This document shows positions 1 through 6,587 of a DNA stretch of 6,731 bases, piece by piece. The DNA comes from Candidatus Poribacteria bacterium (GTDB taxonomy: Bacteria > Poribacteria > WGA-4E > WGA-3G): assembly GCA_009835515.1 (NCBI GenBank), contig VXXH01000747.1, forward strand, positions 1-6,731, read 5' to 3'. The position numbers and the translations under genes are program-made. Within the stretch, counting starts at the first letter, position 1, and every line of letters starts with the position of its first letter. A model generated the notes under the pieces. That model did no database searches. It was given only the letters and a program-made list of their open reading frames with translations, and was not told where the DNA came from.

Positions 1-74
1 CTTTAAGCGGTTTTCGGTATATTTAAGGGAAGGTGTTTCATTATTTTACGCCTCTTGCTAATTACCTCTTTGTT
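1..74. other. Intergenic sequence downstream of pdxA, no gene recognised
   Basis: This AT-rich stretch follows pdxA and its heptamer repeats. On the minus strand there is a GAGG motif (51-54) nine bases before an ATG (39-41), but that frame stops after 12 codons at 3-5, so I do not call a gene. No intrinsic terminator (GC-rich stem followed by a T run on the minus strand) is visible. Any downstream gene lies outside the window. Confidence 0.5.
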
Positions 75-96
75 GATGACTACTGACGGCTGATGG
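75..96. repeat. Degenerate heptamer repeat against the pdxA stop codon
   Basis: Three 7-base units can be read on the plus strand: GATGACT (75-81), ACTGACG (82-88) and GCTGATG (89-95), all with TGA at positions 3-5. The block ends immediately beside the pdxA stop codon (97-99). The units match a consensus RCYGAYR, which also describes the better-preserved heptamers downstream of lon (near 1697-1755) and clpP (5969-5986). No matching inverted arm is visible within the window, so this copy may be decayed or half an element. Confidence 0.55.
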
Positions 97-1254
97 TTAA
101 TTCGCGAGTTGTGAAGCGCAGTTTAGTGCCGCAACAAGGCTGCTCTCATTAGCGATACCTTTACCGGCTATGTCAAACGCGGTGCCGTGGTCTACACTTG
201 TACGGATTATCGGTAAGCCTAAGGTGACATTTACAAGTTTCCCAAAGCCGAGAAGTTTTATCGGAATATTACCTTGATCGTGATACATAGCGATAACGGC
301 GTGCCACTGTCCCTGATTTGCTTTGACAAAAAGCACATCGGCAGGGAGCGGACCGTCTATCGTACCGTTTTGTGTCTGGACCTGGGCAATAGCTGGACTG
401 ATAAAACGCGCCTCCTCGTCTCCGAACATACCGCTTTCACCCGCGTGAGGGTTTAGTCCCGCAACGGCCAGTCGCGGTTCAGAAATACCACAGCGGGTCA
501 GCACCTGTTGCGTGATTCGGATGACGTTCACGATCCTTGGAACAGAGAGGTGTTTCGGAACGTCAGCCAATGCGATATGGTTCGTCACGAAAGAGACTGC
601 GAAAGCGACTGGATTATTTTCGGTCTCTACACAGGGTGTTGTGGTCTCCAAAGCGGGTTTTGGGGTCAATGCTTCAGGCGTACAGAGCATCATCACTACG
701 TCAGGTGTATTCGTGAATGCAGCAAGCATTTCCGTGTGTCCTGAGTAGGGGATTCCTGCGCGGTTTATGGCTGCTTTGCAGATTGGAGCAGTCGTGATAG
801 CATCAAGTTCACCCTGCATCGCAAACTGTGTAGCGACCTCAATCGCTTTGACAGCAGCAGCACCTGCCCGCGCATCTATAGTGCCGAGGCAAACCTCTTC
901 GGGCGATATTGAAGAGACATCAAGCACATCAATTGTCCCGTGCGTTGTGCGTGCTTGCATCGGTGTCTTGATAACATTAAATTTTAATTGGGGGGTGCCA
1001 GTGGATATAAATTGACAAGCATTCTGAAGGATAGCAGGACTTCCAATGACAATCGGTTGGCACATTGAATATACACTTTTGTCTGCAAGTGCCTTGATAA
1101 TGATTTCAGGACCGATGCCAGCTGCATCCCCCATTGTTAGCCCAACCTTAGGTCTATTTGTGGTATGCTGCGCATTCGTTTCACCCCGCATTAACGGGCG
1201 AGGATTCCGAAACGCAGTGACTTCAGATTGGATTTGCGTTTCTGTGCGAGTCAT
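97..1254 (-). CDS. pdxA: 4-hydroxythreonine-4-phosphate dehydrogenase (PdxA)
   Basis: PdxA oxidises 4-phosphooxy-threonine with NAD(P)+ and supplies the three-carbon amine that PdxJ uses to make pyridoxine phosphate (DXP-dependent vitamin B6 route, cytosolic). The 385-residue protein carries the family landmarks: MGDAAGIGPE (41-50), GHTE with His173, NHIALADVP with His226, GLNPHAGE (266-273), GPLPAD (301-306), MYHDQG with His325, and TSVDHGTAFDIAG near the end. The three histidines correspond to the metal ligands of E. coli PdxA. The ATG at 1252-1254 is chosen because AAAGGAG (1267-1273) precedes it by 12 bases. An in-frame TTG at 1284 would place that motif inside the gene, and the ATG at 1189-1191 has no good ribosome site. 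This start gives about 35 residues before the usual PdxA beginning. A roughly 22-residue insertion rich in Pro, Thr and Glu (about 192-214) follows VMMLC. The PdxA2-type D-threonate-phosphate dehydrogenases are close relatives and cannot be fully excluded. It is last in the cluster, 56 bases after the S4 gene. Confidence 0.93.
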   Translation of the reverse strand: MTRTETQIQSEVTAFRNPRPLMRGETNAQHTTNRPKVGLTMGDAAGIGPEIIIKALADKSVYSMCQPIVIGSPAILQNACQFISTGTPQLKFNVIKTPMQARTTHGTIDVLDVSSISPEEVCLGTIDARAGAAAVKAIEVATQFAMQGELDAITTAPICKAAINRAGIPYSGHTEMLAAFTNTPDVVMMLCTPEALTPKPALETTTPCVETENNPVAFAVSFVTNHIALADVPKHLSVPRIVNVIRITQQVLTRCGISEPRLAVAGLNPHAGESGMFGDEEARFISPAIAQVQTQNGTIDGPLPADVLFVKANQGQWHAVIAMYHDQGNIPIKLLGFGKLVNVTLGLPIIRTSVDHGTAFDIAGKGIANESSLVAALNCASQLAN

Positions 1255-1266
1255 TGCAATTTTTTT

Positions 1267-1273
1267 CTCCTTT
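1267..1273 (-). promoter_or_regulatory. Ribosome-binding site of pdxA
   Basis: The minus strand reads AAAGGAG here, followed by an A-rich spacer of 12 bases before the ATG at 1252-1254. The spacing is long but this is the only good Shine-Dalgarno motif near the start. It begins exactly where the upstream hairpin (1273-1299) ends, so folding could affect its accessibility. Confidence 0.6.
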
Positions 1274-1299
1274 AATCGAAGCAAACGGTGCCTCGATCA
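1273..1299 (-). other. Hairpin between the S4 gene and the pdxA ribosome site
   Basis: On the minus strand TGATCGAGGCA (1299-1289) can pair with TGCTTCGATTA (1283-1273) around the loop CCGTT. This gives an 11-bp stem with two G-U pairs. It is followed by the Shine-Dalgarno motif and an A run, not a T run, so it is not an intrinsic terminator. An mRNA-processing, stability or translational-coupling role is possible (inference). Confidence 0.55.
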
Positions 1300-1310
1300 G
1301 GAGATGGAGG

Positions 1311-1601
1311 CTACGGGTCTATTTGGCGGTAGAGTGTTGTAGCACGCGCACGTGAGACGTTTCCAGAGGGTAACTCAACAACCTCGTATTCAGACTCTGG
1401 CACGTCCTCAATGCCTGTTGGATGCCCTTCCGCAGTAGCGGGTGGGGACCCCGGCATACGAATTACATCACCTACAGAAAGCATTTTCCCGGCTTTTGCA
1501 ACGTGTCCGTTGACGCTCACTGCGCCTTTGCTACAGAGGGTATTGGCAATTGTCCGCCGTTTTACAAGACGGCTGACCTGCAGGAATTTATCTAACCGCA
1601 T
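1311..1601 (-). CDS. rqcP: RqcP/YabO-like S4-domain RNA-binding protein
   Basis: This 96-residue basic protein is an S4 RNA-binding domain. It opens MRLDKFLQVSRLVKRRT, nearly the same as Bacillus YabO, now called RqcP. RqcP binds the 50S subunit and P-site tRNA at stalled complexes and supports RqcH in adding alanine tails to the stuck chain. Arg2, Asp4 and Arg16 of the family signature are present, followed by GAVSVNGHVAKAGKMLSVGD (26-45), the S4 loop that contacts RNA. Compared with the 86-residue Bacillus protein there is an extra Pro/Gly/Glu-rich loop of roughly 15 residues (about 51-67), and the final helix ATTLYRQI is kept. Heat-shock protein Hsp15 (HslR) is a related S4 family, but it is longer, with a C-terminal extension absent here. 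The ATG at 1599-1601 is the natural family start, though it has no Shine-Dalgarno motif: ten A residues precede it. The position after clpP-clpX-lon fits a quality-control role. RqcH is not in the window. Confidence 0.8.
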   Translation of the reverse strand: MRLDKFLQVSRLVKRRTIANTLCSKGAVSVNGHVAKAGKMLSVGDVIRMPGSPPATAEGHPTGIEDVPESEYEVVELPSGNVSRARATTLYRQIDP

Positions 1602-1614
1602 TTTTTTTTTTAGA

Positions 1615-1755
1615 GTTATCGGTTTTCAGTTATCAGTTATCGGTTAAGAGCGTTTCGGATTGTCTAAAAATATTGGGTGAGCCCAGAACCCTCTTTAACT
1701 GACAACTGACAGTTTTTTCTCGGCCAGAGAAAAAACGATCTGACAACTGACAACT
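1615..1755. repeat. Palindromic heptamer-repeat element between lon and the S4 gene
   Basis: The left arm on the plus strand has 7-base units GTTATCG (1615), GTTTTCA (1622), GTTATCA (1629) and GTTATCG (1636), then GTTAAGAG. The right arm reads CTCTTTAAC, then AACTGAC units at 1697, 1704 and 1745 and a partial AACT at 1752-1755. The arms are inverted relative to each other, so a minus-strand transcript could pair GUUGUCAG with CUGAUAAC (one G-U). A separate hairpin (1712-1736) interrupts the right arm. The element fills the gap and ends three bases from the lon stop codon. It resembles the 5853-5986 element in its heptamers and in the GTTAAGAG/CTCTT(T)AAC core. Confidence 0.7.
1712..1736. other. 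Perfect 10-bp inverted repeat inside the heptamer block
   Basis: GTTTTTTCTC (1712-1721) and GAGAAAAAAC (1727-1736) are exact inverted repeats around GGCCA. The stem is AT-rich, with the T run on the 5' side in both readings and no T run afterwards, so it is not a standard intrinsic terminator. AACTGAC heptamers lie on both sides, as if the hairpin were inserted in the repeat. Confidence 0.7.
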
Positions 1756-1758
1756 ATC

Positions 1759-4206
1759 TTACACAGATGGCTGGGGAGCGACTGGCATTTCTACAGGAAC
1801 CTCGGAGTCCACAACAGGTTCTGTCAGTGCCAATTCCAGTACCTCTGTCATATCGTTGACTTTATGGAAACGGATCCCTTCGCGAATTTCTGTAGGGATG
1901 TCAACTTCATCTTTCTCGTTGTCCACGGGGATGATGATGTCAAAGATACCGTTTCGGTAGGCAGCGAGTGCTTTCTCTTTTAGACCGCCGATCGGCAGCA
2001 CTCTACCGCGGAGCGTAATTTCGCCAGTCATAGCAATATCTTTACGAACAGACTTACCTGTGAATGCGGAGAGGATCGCCGTGGCGACGGTAATCCCCGC
2101 AGAGGGACCATCTTTTGGGACTGCGCCTTCTGGAATGTGGATATGAATATCCTGCTGCTCAAACTGCGTGTTAGAAAGCCTGAAGGATTCAGCACGCGAA
2201 CGGATATAGGCGACAGCGGTCTGGACAGACTCACGCATGACTTCCTGAAGCTGCCCAGTCATACTCAGTTTGCCTTCTCCTCGCATCGTCGTTGCTTCAA
2301 CGGAGACAATATCACCGCCAATCTGTGTCCAGACCATCCCTGTAGCGACACCGACTTCGTCGCGTTCTTCGGCTTTGGTGCGCGTCCACTTCGCAGGACC
2401 GAGATAATCGCTCAAATTGGTGGGTGTTATTTCCAAGTTGAGATCCGGTGTCTCTTCGGTGACAATCTCTCTGGCAACCTTCCGCATGACAGTAGTGATT
2501 GTGCGTTCAAGGTTTCGGACCCCGGCTTCGCGGGTATACTTATGTATCATCTCATAGAGGGCTTCGTCTGTGAAGGTGATATTCTCACCTGAAAGTCCGT
2601 GACGTTCAAGCTGCTTCGGGATAAGTCCGTTCGGTATGAAGGTAGCGATGTTATGCTTCTCGAAATCGGTATAACCCGGCAATTCAATGATCTCCATCCG
2701 GTCCTGGAGCGCAGCCGGTATAGTAACACGCGTGTTAGCGGTCGTGATGAACATCACATCGGAAAGATCAAAAGCAATATCCATGTAATGGTCGCGGAAG
2801 GTGGAATTCTGCTCTGGATCGAGAACTTCAAGGAGTGCGGATGCCGGATCACCCCGGAAATCCGAACTGAGTTTATCAATCTCGTCGAGCAAAAAAAGCG
2901 GATTTTTCGACTTTACATCACGGAGTCCTTGGATGATACGTCCGGGAATAGCACCGATATAGGTACGTCTGTGTCCGCGGATTTCAGCTTCATCTCGAAC
3001 GCCGCCGAGCGACATTCTGACAAACTTCCTACCGGTCGCGCGGGCAACCGATTTACCGAGCGAGGTCTTTCCCACCCCGGGCGGCCCAACGAGACAAATA
3101 ATGGGGCCTTTAAGATGTTTCACGAGTTGTAAGACAGCAAGGTATTCGAGGACATTCTCTTTCGGTTTCTCCAACCCGTAGTGATCCTCGTCAAGTATTC
3201 GTTGCGCTTCGGGAAGTTGGAGCTGATGCTCAGTGCTCTCTTTCCAAGGTAAGGCGAGTATCCAATCAACATAAGTACGGATAACTCCGGATTCGGCAGA
3301 TTGCGGCGGTATCTGTGCAAGCCGATCAAGTTCCTTAAGTGCTTTCTCTTCCGCTTCTTCGGACATTCCGGCGTTTTTTACCTGTTCTCGGAGTTCATCG
3401 ACTTCAGCGATATCATCCCTACCGAGCTCCTTCTGAATGACCTTCATCTGTTCCTGAAGATAGAATTCTCGGTGTGTCTTTTGGACAGATTCCCGGACCT
3501 GATTGTGAATATCATCTCGGAGTTCATTGCGCTCAAGTGCCTCGTTCAAAAACTGTATGACGACTTGCAAACGTTTAATAGGGTTGAATTCCTCAATAAC
3601 ATTTTGGCGGTCTGGTGCGCTGAGCTCGAGAAATCCAGCAATAATATCTGCGAGCGGTCCCGGTTCCTCTTGCTCTTTAATAAGCTGCTTGACTTCTTCC
3701 AAAGTCAAAACATGCGGTTGTGAGTTGCGCGCCTGCTCCTTCTGCCTTGTTTTTGCGTAGTCATTGAAAAGTTTCTTAGTATCTTTGACAAGAGATTCAG
3801 CGGCATTTGCTAACCCGATCTCTTCGTGGATAATTTGCACGTCCGCTTGCAAGAAATCAGCCGTTTTTGTATACCCGAGAACAATCGCGCGCTGCTCTGC
3901 AGCAATAGCGATACGGATAGTGCCGTCCCCAGGTTCGTAGGATTCAATGATATTCGCGACAGCACCAATAGTGTGGAGATGTTCAGGAGCGGCATCTTCT
4001 CCTTCTTCCAACTCCACTTTTTGATGGAGGAGGAGTATCCGCCGATTCGAGCGGAGCGCAGCACGGGTCGCCTGGATCCCCATCTGACGGGCGGCATTTA
4101 GGAAGGACCGCGTCTTCGGAAAAGGAGAATACATATCGAAATCCGGGGACAAATCAATAACCGGTAAACTTACGGTTCCATTTTCTTTTCCTGCTGTCGG
4201 ATTCAT
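1759..4206 (-). CDS. lon: ATP-dependent protease Lon
   Basis: Lon is a cytosolic hexameric AAA+ serine protease that unfolds and degrades damaged and regulatory proteins. The 815-residue product has, in order, an N-terminal substrate-binding domain (from about 14), a helical region, the AAA+ module with Walker A GPPGVGKT (374-381) and Walker [11 protein letters not shown] (436-445), sensor-1 TTANT, an arginine-finger candidate Arg503, and the protease domain. The catalytic Ser702 lies in PKDGPSAG and Lys745 in GGLKEK, 43 residues apart as in E. coli Lon. The ATG at 4204-4206 is chosen because AGGA (4215-4218) precedes it by eight bases. An upstream ATG at 4270-4272 adds 22 residues and leaves 14 bases after clpX, but has no ribosome site; it remains possible. 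Length is slightly above E. coli (784). The first part of the N domain is odd: the usual LRDxVVFP...PLFVGR stretch is replaced by [17 protein letters not shown]. The last 20 residues are an acidic, proline-rich tail. Confidence 0.95.
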   Translation of the reverse strand: MNPTAGKENGTVSLPVIDLSPDFDMYSPFPKTRSFLNAARQMGIQATRAALRSNRRILLLHQKVELEEGEDAAPEHLHTIGAVANIIESYEPGDGTIRIAIAAEQRAIVLGYTKTADFLQADVQIIHEEIGLANAAESLVKDTKKLFNDYAKTRQKEQARNSQPHVLTLEEVKQLIKEQEEPGPLADIIAGFLELSAPDRQNVIEEFNPIKRLQVVIQFLNEALERNELRDDIHNQVRESVQKTHREFYLQEQMKVIQKELGRDDIAEVDELREQVKNAGMSEEAEEKALKELDRLAQIPPQSAESGVIRTYVDWILALPWKESTEHQLQLPEAQRILDEDHYGLEKPKENVLEYLAVLQLVKHLKGPIICLVGPPGVGKTSLGKSVARATGRKFVRMSLGGVRDEAEIRGHRRTYIGAIPGRIIQGLRDVKSKNPLFLLDEIDKLSSDFRGDPASALLEVLDPEQNSTFRDHYMDIAFDLSDVMFITTANTRVTIPAALQDRMEIIELPGYTDFEKHNIATFIPNGLIPKQLERHGLSGENITFTDEALYEMIHKYTREAGVRNLERTITTVMRKVAREIVTEETPDLNLEITPTNLSDYLGPAKWTRTKAEERDEVGVATGMVWTQIGGDIVSVEATTMRGEGKLSMTGQLQEVMRESVQTAVAYIRSRAESFRLSNTQFEQQDIHIHIPEGAVPKDGPSAGITVATAILSAFTGKSVRKDIAMTGEITLRGRVLPIGGLKEKALAAYRNGIFDIIIPVDNEKDEVDIPTEIREGIRFHKVNDMTEVLELALTEPVVDSEVPVEMPVAPQPSV

Positions 4207-4214
4207 AGTTCTCG

Positions 4215-4218
4215 TCCT
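4215..4218 (-). promoter_or_regulatory. Ribosome-binding site deciding the lon start
   Basis: AGGA on the minus strand lies eight bases before the ATG at 4204-4206. The alternative ATGs at 4270-4272 and 4240-4242 have no comparable motif, and the one at 4228-4230 has only a weak GGGA. This is why the shorter lon product is preferred. Confidence 0.5.
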
Positions 4219-4286
4219 AGCGCCAGGCATCAATCCCAGCATATTAGTTTTGCCAAAGTGGCAACGGTTCATTTACAAATTTGTCG

Positions 4287-5825
4287 CTAAGCAGTTTTAA
4301 GTTCTTCGGATTTTCTATAAGTGAGTTGTGGTGGTTCACTGTTACGCACAGAGGCCTCGGTGATATGGCATGCTTCAACATCGTCAAGTGATGGGAGACA
4401 ATATAGGGTATCAAGCATAATCTTTTCAAAAACGGCTCTTAACCCGCGCGCACCCGTTTCACGTTCAATGACTTCGTCAGCAATAGCGGTTAATGCGCCA
4501 TCAGTCGCGTGGAATTGCACACCTTCATACGCCAAAAGACGCCGATATTGTTTGACAAGCGCGTTCTTCGGTTCCGTGAGAATACGGATCAGTGCCGGGG
4601 CATCCAATTCGTGGAGCGTCGTAACAACTGGAAGTCGTCCGATCAACTCCGGTATAAATCCGTATTTAATAAGATCTTTTGGTGTCACCTGTGCGAGAAT
4701 TTCATGAATTTTGGTTTCGCTTTTCGGTTGGATAGACGAACCAAAACCGATACTTTGCTTCCCGAGTCTGTCCTTAATGCCTTTATCTAACCCAATAAAG
4801 GTTCCGCCGCAAATAAACAATACCTTTTTGGTATTTACCTCAATCATCTCTTGATGGGGGTGCTTCCTACCGCCACGGGGTGGCACATTCGCGGTTGTCC
4901 CTTCCAGAATCTTGAGTAATGCTTGCTGAACGCCTTCACCGGATACATCGCGAGTAATCGATGGATTCTCGGATTTCCGAGTAATCTTATCAATTTCGTC
5001 AATATAGATGATACCGGTTTCAGCGCGTGCGACATCGCCATCCGCCGCTTGAACCAGTTTCAATATGATATTCTCGACATCCTCACCCACGTACCCCGCT
5101 TCGGTCAAGGTTGTTGCATCGGTGATAGCAAAAGGCACATCTAACACCCTTGCAAGCGTTTGCGCAAGGAGCGTTTTCCCTGTACCTGTCGGTCCGATGA
5201 GCAAAATGTTGCTTTTGTCTAATTCAACATCATCAGTCATATCGCCGTGGTGTAAGCGTTTATAGTGTGTGTAAACTGCAACAGACAAGGTCTTTTTGGC
5301 GTGTTCTTGACCTATTACGTATTCATCAAGTTTTGCTTTAATTTCCTCAGGTGAAGGGGGTTCTGCGAGTGCATCCTGTTCATTTTTTGTTTCGGAGTTC
5401 GGTGTATTTGCAGTATTGGTTTCAGTACGTTGTCGAGCACTGCGCCCGCGCGCTTGTGCAGATGCCTCTTGGTCGCCTTCAAGTTCGTGTTGTTCGTGTG
5501 GTCCCTCCGCTTTGTTGAAATCCTCCATGGATAGATCAAAACTACCGTCTGGCTTACGAGCGAGAATATCGTTACAGAGATCAATACACTCGGCAAGACA
5601 TCTCTCACAGATATTCGCCTCAAGTCCATTAAAGAGTGTTTCGACGTGAGTATTATCGCGCCTACAAAATGCACATGAAGCACTATCCGATGTAGATGCT
5701 GATAGTCGGACAATACATTCAACACAAATATTGGCTTCCCTGCCCTGAAGGAGTCGTAGGCGGACTTGTGTACTATCCTGTTGACAGAAAGAACAAGACA
5801 CTTCACGATGAGCGGATTCTGACAT
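4287..5825 (-). CDS. clpX: ClpX unfoldase with tandem zinc-binding domains
   Basis: ClpX is the hexameric AAA+ unfoldase that recognises substrates and threads them into ClpP. At 512 residues it is about 90 longer than E. coli ClpX (424). The N terminus carries two zinc-binding domains: CSFC...CVEC (Cys11, 14, 34, 37) and CAFC...CERC (Cys51, 54, 73, 76), the second continuing into the standard [10 protein letters not shown] polar, probably disordered linker follows (about 104-157). The core has IGQEHAKK (171-178), Walker A GPTGTGKT (211-218), pore loop GYVG (244-247), Walker [10 protein letters not shown] (272-280), the RKH loop (320-322), the ClpP-docking loop IGF (359-361), an arginine-finger candidate in IGRLP and sensor 2 in GARGLR (458-463). 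All key residues are present, so it should be active with ClpP. The ATG at 5823-5825 has a strong AAGGAG seven bases upstream. The gene follows clpP after a 159-base gap and is close to lon. Confidence 0.96.
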   Translation of the reverse strand: MSESAHREVSCSFCQQDSTQVRLRLLQGREANICVECIVRLSASTSDSASCAFCRRDNTHVETLFNGLEANICERCLAECIDLCNDILARKPDGSFDLSMEDFNKAEGPHEQHELEGDQEASAQARGRSARQRTETNTANTPNSETKNEQDALAEPPSPEEIKAKLDEYVIGQEHAKKTLSVAVYTHYKRLHHGDMTDDVELDKSNILLIGPTGTGKTLLAQTLARVLDVPFAITDATTLTEAGYVGEDVENIILKLVQAADGDVARAETGIIYIDEIDKITRKSENPSITRDVSGEGVQQALLKILEGTTANVPPRGGRKHPHQEMIEVNTKKVLFICGGTFIGLDKGIKDRLGKQSIGFGSSIQPKSETKIHEILAQVTPKDLIKYGFIPELIGRLPVVTTLHELDAPALIRILTEPKNALVKQYRRLLAYEGVQFHATDGALTAIADEVIERETGARGLRAVFEKIMLDTLYCLPSLDDVEACHITEASVRNSEPPQLTYRKSEELKTA

Positions 5826-5832
5826 AGAAGTT

Positions 5833-5838
5833 CTCCTT
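5833..5838 (-). promoter_or_regulatory. Strong ribosome-binding site of clpX
   Basis: AAGGAG on the minus strand is seven bases before the clpX ATG (5823-5825). It fixes the start upstream of both zinc-binding domains, so the extra N-terminal domain is translated and is not an artefact of an over-long reading frame. Confidence 0.8.
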
Positions 5839-5864
5839 TTTTAATGGTCATCAGTTGTCGGTTC

Positions 5865-5883
5865 GGTTTTTCTGCGAAAAACC
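5865..5883. other. Small hairpin nested in the palindromic element
   Basis: GGTTTTTC (5865-5872) and GAAAAACC (5876-5883) are exact inverted repeats around TGC. It resembles the hairpin at 1712-1736 in its T-run/A-run stem and its position beside heptamer units. No T run follows on either strand in terminator position. Confidence 0.65.
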
Positions 5884-5924
5884 TTTCAGTTTGCCTCGCA
5901 GTGAGAGTTAAGAGGGAAACTTGA

Positions 5925-5952
5925 TATATAAAGTCTTTCTCTTAACCAACAA
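5925..5952 (-). promoter_or_regulatory. Possible promoter in the loop of the palindrome
   Basis: On the minus strand TTGTTG (5952-5947) and TATATA (5930-5925) are separated by 16 bases, which resembles a sigma-70-type -35/-10 pair pointing towards clpX. The AT-rich loop alone could produce such a match by chance, and nothing else supports it. Confidence 0.2.
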
Positions 5953-5984
5953 CTCTCACTGCGAGGCAAACCGACAACCGACAA

Positions 5985-6587
5985 CTATTCTCTCTCTGTG
6001 GCACGCTGTTCTACAACATGATCAACAAGACCGTATTCAAGTGCCTGATCGGCAGTCATATAAAAATCGCGATCGGCATCAGTAGCGATCTTGTCAACAT
6101 CTTGACCGGTATGTTCGGCTAAAATATCGTAAAGCCGATCTCGCTCATGTAAGATTTCTCTCGCATGAATGTTAATATCGGAGGCTTGACCGCTGATCCC
6201 GGTTGCCATCGGTTGGTGGATCAGTGCTTTTGCGTGTGGCAAGGCGTAGCGTTTGCCAGGGGCACCCGCAGCAAGCAAAATAGCTCCCATACTATACGCT
6301 CTACCTAAACACCAAGTTTGCACATCTGCCTTGATATACTGCATTGTATCGTAAATCGCCAAACCGGCGGAAACGGAGCCACCGGGCGTATTAATGTAGA
6401 GCACAATATCTGCATCCGGGTCTTTCCCTTCAAGAAAAAGCATCTGTGCAGTTACGATGTTCGCGAGGACATCATCATCAATTGGTGTTCCGATCATGAT
6501 AATCCGGTCTTCAAGCAAGCGAGAGTATATGTCGTATGATCGTTCGCCTCGACTGGTTTGTTCAACGACGATAGGTACAAGATTCAT
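5985..6587 (-). CDS. clpP: ATP-dependent Clp protease proteolytic subunit ClpP
   Basis: ClpP forms the two-ring, 14-subunit serine peptidase chamber that degrades proteins delivered by ClpX. The 200-residue protein starts [20 protein letters not shown], very close to Bacillus ClpP, so no long propeptide is expected. The triad is Ser99 (in YSMG), His124 (in IHQP) and Asp174 (in DRDFYM), and the oxyanion-side motif is INTPGG (66-70 region) where INSPGG is more common. The residues before the serine are GRAYSMG instead of the usual G-x-A-A-S-M-G. The ATG at 6585-6587 matches the family start; upstream there is only a weak AAGG, 12 bases away, in an A-rich leader. It is the first gene of the cluster in this window. 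Trigger factor, often found before clpP, is not visible in the 144 bases upstream. Confidence 0.96.
   Translation of the reverse strand: MNLVPIVVEQTSRGERSYDIYSRLLEDRIIMIGTPIDDDVLANIVTAQMLFLEGKDPDADIVLYINTPGGSVSAGLAIYDTMQYIKADVQTWCLGRAYSMGAILLAAGAPGKRYALPHAKALIHQPMATGISGQASDINIHAREILHERDRLYDILAEHTGQDVDKIATDADRDFYMTADQALEYGLVDHVVEQRATERE

Larger units (their letters stand above)
5853..5986. repeat. 134-bp palindromic MITE-like element between clpP and clpX
   Basis: The ends are exact 11-base inverted repeats: AGTTGTCGGTT (5853-5863) and AACCGACAACT (5976-5986). Inside lies an exact 21-base inverted repeat (5889-5909 with 5951-5971) and a further TTAAGAG/CTCTTAA pair (5908-5914 with 5939-5945), around a loop containing GATATATA. 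The right end is made of AACCGAC heptamers (5969, 5976). The left side alone holds an extra hairpin (5865-5883). The element overlaps the first two bases of the clpP stop codon (5985-5987). No coding capacity and no clear target-site duplication are seen. It could be a non-autonomous mobile element or a REP-like transcript-stabilising palindrome; the sequence does not decide. Confidence 0.75.

Noticed and set aside
3..41. Twelve-codon minus-strand ORF with a GAGG motif nine bases upstream
   Set aside because: Too short to judge and without similarity I can recognise; a leader peptide is possible but there is no supporting attenuator structure in the window.
1659..1690. Possible intrinsic terminator after lon (TGGG/CCCA stem followed by ATATTTTTA on the minus strand)
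   Set aside because: The stem is only four base pairs, too weak to call; readthrough into the S4 gene is equally likely.
1615..1755. CRISPR array
   Set aside because: Units are seven bases with no spacers and occur in inverted blocks; no cas genes are present.
2137..3132. Plus-strand open frames of 151 and 177 codons opposite lon
   Set aside because: Both lie wholly antisense to the conserved lon coding sequence and show no known motifs; the translations look like antisense shadows.
4048..4206. Frameshift as an explanation for the odd Lon N terminus
   Set aside because: The two other minus-strand frames contain early stops here and do not encode the missing LRDxVVFP motif.
5315..5851. Stop-free 178-codon frame on the minus strand overlapping the clpX N terminus
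   Set aside because: It overlaps clpX in another frame, has no recognisable domain, and its start lies before the ribosome site that clearly serves clpX. It is a shadow of clpX.
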